A model generated the notes under the pieces. That model saw only the letters and a list, made by a program, of their open reading frames with translations. It was not told where the DNA came from and ran no database searches. A stretch of DNA of 31,699 nucleotides from Tubiluchus corallicola (Eukaryota > Priapulida > Priapulimorpha > Priapulimorphida > Tubiluchidae), in the NCBI GenBank assembly GCA_030141605.1, contig JAQGDQ010000866.1, forward strand, positions 55,001 through 86,699. Reading direction: 5' to 3'. Shown here piece after piece: positions 12,301-21,300 of the stretch; within the stretch, counting starts at the first letter, position 1; every line of letters begins with the position of its first letter. The position numbers were made by a program, and so were the translations under genes.

Positions 12301-15300
12301 GCAGTATTAATTGTGTTAAAATGTATACTTACTATCCTTACTATACTTACTATGTATACGGACTTGAAAATAGGGTAGGATATCAAAAATCATCCTGTTT
12401 TTCTTTAATGTTTTCTGTAAGATGCTACAGAAATGTCTTAATTCATTCAACATTTATATATAAAGCTTGATGTTGTTCTTTAATATAATTTTGTTCTTTT
12501 TAGAGTTCTTACAGGAGTAATCTCTGTTATCCTGACTGCATACGTTACAACTAGGTAAACCATTTCTCTTATATGGTATATAATGTCTGATTTATAAACA
12601 AATAAGAAATAGCCCAGTCTGTTAAGGCCAAATTTTGATGAAACGGGGCTGACTGGATACAGCTGCCGAACTTTCAGGAATGATTCTTTAGGTCAGTGTA
12701 ACAGAGTTTTGGACATTTTTATAAGATTTTGCATTCTGTCCCGCTGTCCCCCCGGACAATAAAGGGTCAAGAAAGGGTCCTGAATTTTGAAGGCTTCACA
12801 GATAGATGCTTGACCATCTTTTGGAGACGAATAGGAGCTTATATGTGGGTTTTCATTTGGTGGTATGATTAGTAGTGACCTTGGAACACGCGGAAACACT
12901 TTGTGTATGCATTTGGGTGCTGGTTTGTTTTTTTTCTAAACAAATGAAAACACTTTGTGCATGCATTTGGGTGCTGGTTTGTTTTTTTTCTAAACAAAAT
13001 GAAAACACTTTGTGTATGCATTTGGGTGCTGGTTTGTTTTTTTTCTAAACAAATGAAAACACTTTGTGCATGCATTTGGGTGCTGGTTTGTTTTTTTTCT
13101 AAACAAAATGAAAACACTTTGTGTATGCATTTGGGTGCTGGTTTGTTTTTTTTCTAAACAAAATGAAAAAACTTTGTGTATGCATTTGGGTGCTGGTTTG
13201 TTTTTTTCTAAACAAATGAAAACACTTTGTGTATGCATTTGGGTGCTGGTTTGTTTTTTTTCTAAACAAAATGAAAAAACTTTGTGTATGCATTTGGGTG
13301 CTGGTTTGTTTTTTTCTAAACAAATGAAAACACTTTGTGCATGCATTTGGGTGCTGGTTTGTTTTTTTTCTAAACAAAATGAAAAAACTTTGTGTATGCA
13401 TTTGGGTGCTGGTTTGTTTTTTTTCTAAACAAAATGAAAAAACTTTGTGTATGCATTTGGGTGCTGGTTTGTTTTTTTTCTAAACAAAATGAAGAAACTT
13501 TGTGTATGCATTTGGGTGCTGGTTTGTTTTTTTTCTAAACAAAATGAAGAAACTTTGTGTATGCATTTGGGTGCTGGTTTGTTTTTTTCTAAACAAAATG
13601 AAAAAACTTTGTGTATGCATTTGGGTGCTGGTTTGTTTTTTTCTAAACAAATGAAAACACTTTGTGTATGCATTTGGGTGCTGGTTTGTTTTTTTTCTAA
13701 ACAAAATGAAAAAACTTTGTGTATGCATTTGGGTGCTGGTTGGGTTGGTTTTTTCTAAACAAAATGAAAAAACTTTGTGTATGCATTTGGGTGCTGGTTT
13801 GTTTTTTTTCTAAACAAAATGAAGAAACTTTGTGTATGCATTTGGGTGCTGGTTTGTTTTTTTTCTAAACAAAATGAAGAAACTTTGTGTATGCATTTGG
13901 GTGCTGGTTTGTTTTTTTCTAAACAAAATGAAAAAACTTTGTGTATGCATTTGGGTGCTGGTTGGTTTTTTTCTAAACAAAATGAAAAAACTTTGTGTAT
14001 GCATTTGGGTGCTGGTTGGTTTTTTTCTAAACAAAATGAAAAAACTTTGTGTATGCATTTGGGTGCTGGTTTGTTTTTTTCTAAACAAAATGAAAAAACT
14101 TTGTGTATGCATTTGGGTGCTGGTTGGTTTTTTCTAAACAAAATGAAAAAACTTTGTGTATGCATTTGGGTGCTGGTTGGTTTTTTCTAAACAAATGAAA
14201 AAACTTTGTGTATGCATTTGGGTGCTGGTTTGTTTTTTGGCTGAATTTCATTTTCTTAACCTCCAAGTTGCATTAGTGAAATTGTCTTTAAAACTGTTTC
14301 AGGGTCACGGCATCGGTCATTACTGGAAATGAGCGAAGGAAGGTGCTAGTTCTCAATGTAATCCAGGTAATAAAATGTGATCACATGAGTAATAGCTTAT
14401 TAATACAGATGTAACAGATGCAAGAAATTTTCTTCGATGGAGGAATGAAGCCTTTCCACAGTTTCATTGTATGCATGAGCAGTTGCTATAGGTCAGAGGT
14501 TAAGTTTAATGCAATGCAACTTAACTGCAACCGTCACATGACGTGTGTAAAGCAAAACCATCAGCGGCAACAGTTCAGTAACTTCAGTTGTTTTATGTGG
14601 ACTTTGCTTAATTATGCATTTGTCTGTGCATAGAGTGATTTTTATTTTTTTATGAATGTTGTTTTATGTACTAATAGGTGTGTATAAACTAAACTAAACC
14701 AAAACTATAACAAAGTCTGTCGTTTTTACAAACTTTCTTATCCGTACATTTTATCCAGAAAAGTAACTTTATTGGGAAGCATTATATTTTAATTTATAAT
14801 TATAATAAATGTGAGAATGTTGAATTTAGGCATTGCTTATTGTGGTTGCAACAATTGTTGTTTGGTCAACATCACGAAGTTTGAAAAATAAACAAGGATT
14901 ACCGCCTATCAACAGCATCATTAGTTGGTCAATTTTAGGTGAGTTTCGCAATGATATTGTGTTAATCATGTATTATATGTTTGCAAATGTTCTTTTCAAG
15001 TTTCTTACATGTTTTTCATTAAAGGAAAGAACAAGTCACTCAGTATGTTATGTTTATTTTACTGTTATCACTTAAACTTAAAAACTTATAACAAAGAAAT
15101 TTGCAAAGAACTGCCTATAAAGCATAAATTTAAAACATACTAGTTCTGAATAGAAATTCTCAGATGTGGTGGTTGCCGCCATTCACTTGAAAATTATGAC
15201 GTAACTGGGAGACTTCGTGAATTTTCATAAGCGCGTCGAGACTTTCCGTAAGCGCTCGCTGGTTAAATTAATTCAAACTTCTGTAGCTTGCCTAATGTTT

Positions 15301-18300
15301 ATACAAAAATGGTACGAAATCAGCTATCTGATGCTTTTATAAAAATTTATTACACTTTTGACAAAAATTGACAGTGCGCTACTTTTCTTCAAGACGAATG
15401 ACGTCATTGGAAGAAGAATGGGTATTGGAAATTTGAGCGTCCTAGCCTGAAGTGATCGTAACTTTAAACTGACTTTACTATAGTTACGTGAGGCGCTTAT
15501 TGCAGTTTCATTACTAAATCCTAATATTTTTCGCGAACATTGAAATAAGCCTAACCTCCTAGAAGCGTTGACTTTTCCTTTAACGTTTTTTTCATATCAC
15601 TTCGCTGTTTGTTTTCATTTTGTAGGTAGTTCAGTCTTATTTCCTTTCTTAAGTTCTACAAAGGTTGTGCTAAGATTATTCACGGTTTTATTGTCACTGC
15701 TCATGGTTTACATACTTCTCAGTACCAGGTATGTTGATGTTTTGCAGTTTTTTTTATGTCATTTTCACAATTTCTGTCAACATTTAATGTTCATGTGTCA
15801 CAATTCACGGTCATGGGTCACAGGTCATGGTTCACGGGTCATGGTTTACGGGTCATGGTTCACGGATCATGGTTTACGGTCATGGTTCACATGTCACGAT
15901 CACGGGTCATGGTTCACGGTTCACAGGTCATGATTCACGCAACATGGTTCACAGGTAATGGTTCACGGGTCATGGTTCACAGGCCATGGTTCACGGGTCA
16001 CGATCACGGGTCATGGTTCACGTGTCATGTTTTACGGGTCATTGTTCACGGGTCATGGTTCACAGTTCACAGGTCATGTTTCACGGGTCATGGTTCACGG
16101 GTCATGGTTCATGGGTCATGGTTCACAGGTCACAATTCATTGGTCGTGGTTCACGGGTCATGGGTCACAGGTCATGATTCACATGTCACAATTCACGGGT
16201 CATGATTCACATGTCATGATCACGGGTCATGGTTCACAGGTCATGATTCACGGGTCATAGTTCATGGGTCATGGTTCACAGGTCATGGTTCAGGTCATAG
16301 TTCATAAGTCATGGTTCACGGGTCACAATTCATGGGTTGTGGTTGACGGGTCGTGGTTCACGGGTCATGATTCACAGTCATGGTTCACATGTCACGATCA
16401 CGGGTCATGGTTCACGGGTCAAGTGTCAAGGTTTGTTTGACTCACAAGTTATGTTTTGTATGTGGCTAACCTTAATCCTAATCCTAATCTGCTTCACAAA
16501 CTAATTTCTTGTATGTGGGAATTGTAAACTTTAGCCAAAAATGATAGTTTTACCATATTTGTTATTGATAGATGCATTTTTTAGTTATGAAGGACTATTC
16601 TGCTTATCCTTGTGCTGTCTGCTCTGCTGCTGGCTACTCATAGAGCATCGCATCAGCGACACACGTTTTACTCAAGTAAGAAACTTATTCCAATTGTATC
16701 TTGTATTCCATTGAATTTTTGAATTTTTTATATTTTATTCTTGAATTAGGTTAAAACAAAACCGGACCCAATCTTAAACAATAGGTCACAATAATCTACT
16801 CTTCAGAATATTGAAGGGGAACGTAGTATTTTTTCAAAAATGACCTACGTGAAAGAATTATTACCACACAGATAGCAGATAGCTAAGTGTTTGAAAATAA
16901 AGTTAATAGAATTGAACTACTTTGCACATTAAGAGAAGGCTTTTTAGTTTACATATATAAACTGGTTGTTATTTGTATAGTATACCACTGATGATGACAG
17001 CTGATTGCTGTTGAAACTTTTGACGTGTTTTTTAAACTGTTGTAAATTAAGGTTTTTAACAAAAATTGTGTCGTTTTAATAATAATATTCTTTGAAGTGC
17101 CTGTGTAAATTGACTTAGTAGTTTTTTTTTGTTTTCAGTTGACAAGTGTTGATTTTAAACCGAAGAAAAGATACACAATGGAAAACTTGAACAGGTATTT
17201 ATGCCTGTCTGATGTGAGATGCAGCTGTTTTTATCTTTTCTTCATCACTCTTGCTTTCTTTGGTACAGGAAACATTGCTAGCCTAAACAGGTAAGCTACA
17301 ATAATGTCTAATAGCACTTATAATCGATAATGCGTGAACATCCTACATAGTGTTGACTTATAATGCACGGCCAGCAGCAGCTTTTACTGACGTAAAATTA
17401 ACAGTCAGAGTACAATGGATGACGTCAGAACAATGGCTTCGCGTTAGCAGTTTTATAAGCGGTAATCTTCCGAAATGGAACCTCCAATCAACTCATCGCC
17501 ACTCTTCTTGATGGAGGAGACTCGAAAAAACCGTACATCCAAAGAGCTATATATCCACTTCCAGGAGTCCCACCAGGCGCAACTAGAATGTTTTTTCTAC
17601 AAGCTGTTCACTCAAAATTTTGGAAAAATCTGGAATTGAGTCCGGGAAAACACCCATTATGGGATGCCGTCGCCGAGTACGGGAAAACACGCATTACGGG
17701 ACGCCGTCGCCGAGTACGGGAAAACACCCGTTACGGGATGCCGTCGCCGAGTACGGGAAAACACCCATTATGCGACGCCGTTGCCGAGTACGGGAAAACA
17801 CCCGTTACGGGATGCCGTCGCCGAGTATGGGAAAACGCCCATTACGGGATGCCGTCGCCGAGTACGGGAAAACGCCCATTACGCGACGCCGTTGCCGAGT
17901 ACGGGAAAACACCCGTTACGGGATGCCGTCGCCGAGTATGGGAAAACGCCCATTACGCGACGCCGTTGCCGAGTACGGGAAAACACCCGTTACGGGATGC
18001 CGTCGCCGAGTACGGGAAAACACGCATTACGGGACGCCATCACCGAGTACGGGAAAACACCCGTTACGGGATGCCGTCGCCGAGTACGGGAAAACACGCA
18101 TTACGGGACGCCGTCGCCGAGTACGGGAAAACACCCGTTACGGGATGCCGTCGCCGAGTACGGGAAAACACCCATTACGCGACGCCGTTGCCGAGTACGG
18201 GAAAACACCCGTTACGGGATGCCGTCGCCGAGTATGGGAAAACACCCATTACGGGACGCCGTTGCCCTCATGTAGAAGCTAGATATGGTTCTGAAATCTT

Positions 18301-21300
18301 CTAGTTATTCACATATCCTGAATCACCATTTCATGAGGATCATTTTGATACCAAGTTCATCACTCTAAGTTATTTCTAAGTTGAGATAATCCACATTGAA
18401 GTTGAGGTGCAGGCTGTGCACTGAAAAACATAATCTTGAGAAAATCGCTGTTAGCCATTGTTTTTTGTCGCGTCTCTACAAAACACTTAACATTACAAGA
18501 ACACATTGCAGTTATGTTTAAATCCAGTAGATGGCTCTTTCTGACGAATATCTGGCTTGGCAGCAGAAAAACCGAAGCAAAATAACTACTTCCAGTAACT
18601 ACTATCAGAGTTTGAAAATACAATTTTTTTATAATACCATGACTAGTTTCTAGCCAGAAAAGTGGTTAGGGGGTTAGATTTTTAACATGTTTTAAACATT
18701 TTCTTGATAATTTGATGCCAAAATACAAAAGTCCAATTATTTAGTCAACATTTGACCCAATTTTTGGTGTATTCTACTTTGAAGCGTCATAACGTAATTT
18801 TCAGTATGCCAACTTATGGACGGTTGAAAGATTATAGATTATAACCTATTATAACCTATTATAGATTAGTCAAGAGAAACTATTTGTATCATAAGAGTAT
18901 ATTCATACTTTGTCTGTACATCAATTTATCGTTTAAGATCGTGATTCCTATTCATAATGTACTGTGTATTTATTTACAGTTTTGATCCTGCATCTGTTTA
19001 TGTGATTCCTATTCATAATGTACTGTGTATTTATTTACAGTTTTGATCCTGCATCTGTTTACTGTTTTCTTACCGTCTTCAGTCCATTCACAATGGGAGC
19101 TTTGATGATGCTGAAGGTATGTAAAACTGACATATTGGTTAATGCTACTTTGGACACTGACATATTGGTTAATGCTACTTTGGACATCATTATTTTATTT
19201 CCTCTGGTGTCAATGTTCTTTGTGAAGTTTAATTTTCCCAGCAGTGACACTCATAATGGTGTGTAAATAGTTAGTTTAGAATTCTGCCTGCCCAATGTCC
19301 ACAATACACAACAGCCTGCCCAATGTCCACAACACACATAACAACCTCCCCAATGTCCACAACAGACATAACAGCCCACCCCCCAATGTCCACAACAGAT
19401 GTAAACAGGTTGCCCAATGTCCACAACAGATGTAAACAGGCTGCCCAATGTCCACAACACACATAACAGCCTGCCCAATGTCCACAATACACATAACAGC
19501 CTTCTCAATGTCCACAACAGATGTAAACAGGCTGCCCAATGTCCACAACACACATAACAGGCTGCCCAATGTCCACAACAGACGTAACAGCCTGCCCAAT
19601 GTCCACAACAGATGTAAACAGGCTGCCCAATGTCCACAACAGATGTAAATGGGCTGCCCAATGTCCACAATATGCATAACAGCCTCCCCAATGTCCACAA
19701 CACACATAACAGCCTGCCCAATGTCCACAACACACATAACAGCCTGCCCAATGTCCACAACAGATGTAAACAGGCTGCCCAATGTCCACAACAGATGTAA
19801 CGGGCTGCCCAATGTCCACAACACACATAACAGCCTGCCCAATGTCCACAACACACATAACAGCCTGCCCAATGTCCACAACAGATGCAAACAGGCTGCC
19901 CAATGTCCACAACAGATGTAACGGGCTGCCCAATGTCCACAACAGACATAACAGCCTGCCCAATGTCCACAACAGATGTAAACAGGCTGCCCAATGTCCA
20001 CAACAGATGTAACGGGCTGCCCAATGTCCACAACAGACATAACAGCCTCCCCAAGGTCCACAACAGATGTAACGGACATAATCACGATGATATTCTGACC
20101 GAAGTTTTTAATGTCTCGTTGAGGACTAGTATATTTGTTCATAAGTTGAGTACTAGTATATTTGTTCATAATTTGATAATTTGCTATACCACTTCACTAA
20201 CAATACCGTTTGTATTTTTATACTTGTGACAAAGAACATTGTATAATAAATATTTTGTAGTTTAAATTTGAGTTTATTTAGGTTGTAATACCATTCATAA
20301 TGGTGAGCTGTGTATTTCATGCCATCCATGTCACAACTAAAGTACCAACAACTAGTCTCTTCTTATTGGTTCTCATTATGTCAGACTTCATGGGATTGGT
20401 GAGTTTATAGTAAAGTAATGTCTCTTCTTATTGGTTCTCATTATATCAGACTTCATGGGATTGGTGAGTCTATAGTAAAGTAATGTCTCTTCTTATTGGT
20501 TCTCATTATGTCAGACTTCATGGGATTGGTGAGTTTATAGTAAAGTAATGTCTCTTCTTATTGGTTCTCATTATGTCAGACTTCATGGGATTGGTGAGTT
20601 TATAGTAAAGTAATGTCTCTTCTTACTGGTTCTCATTATGTCAGACTTCATGGGATTGGTGAATCTACAGTAAAGTAATGTCTCTTCTTATTGGTTCTCA
20701 TTATGTCAGACTTCATGTGATTGGTGAGTCTATAGTAAAGTAATGTTGAAAATACTCAATGTAAGCAAACTTTGCCCAATAATTTTTGCTAAGAAAGTCT
20801 AAAAACACACATTTTGTCCTTCAAACATTATCATGAAGCCAATAAAGTTAGACGATGCAGTTCGTCACAAACGAGCACACTGACAGGTACAGCACCTGTT
20901 TTTTGTGCAACGCGTTTCCGAAATACAGGCACTAGTACGCGTCTAACTAGTAAATGGTGAAATGCATGTAACAGCAAAAAACTAGTGGCGCGAACACGAA
21001 ATTGTGTTGTGTGGTAATAATTCTTTCATGCAAGTCATTTCTTAAAAAAATAATATTTCCTTTCACTATTTTAAAAAGTAGATTGTTTTGACGTACAGTT
21101 TAAGATTAGGTCTGGTTTTGCTTTAAGTACAATTTTCAGTTTCCAGAAGGCCAAACTGAATAAAATTAATGTGGGGGGGGGGGGCGGTAGTTATATACAA
21201 AGTTGCAGGATGAATCCTGTTTTAATTCTTTTTTCTTCTTTTTCAGCACTTTTTCTTCATGGTACAAGATTCTGGAAGTTGGTTGGATATTGGAACTAGC

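Noticed and set aside
12869-14266. Many 60-137 residue frames on both strands with repeated FGCWFVFF-like or [11 protein letters not shown]-like peptide
   Set aside because: Products of the ~55-bp array; they shift frame with each T-run change.
15568-16260. Frames up to 149 residues rich in HGSWFTGH
   Set aside because: They run through the degenerate 14-bp array; only 15626-15728 is a genuine PIGN exon.
17588-18304. Three overlapping + strand frames of 203-238 residues
   Set aside because: They lie wholly in the 37-bp array. The unit lacks stops in all + frames, so openness is automatic. The repeated peptide is the same 37-residue cycle in each frame, with no splice or start context.
19251-20169. 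Minus-strand frames of up to 297 residues and several + frames
   Set aside because: Shadows of the 30/31-bp minisatellite.
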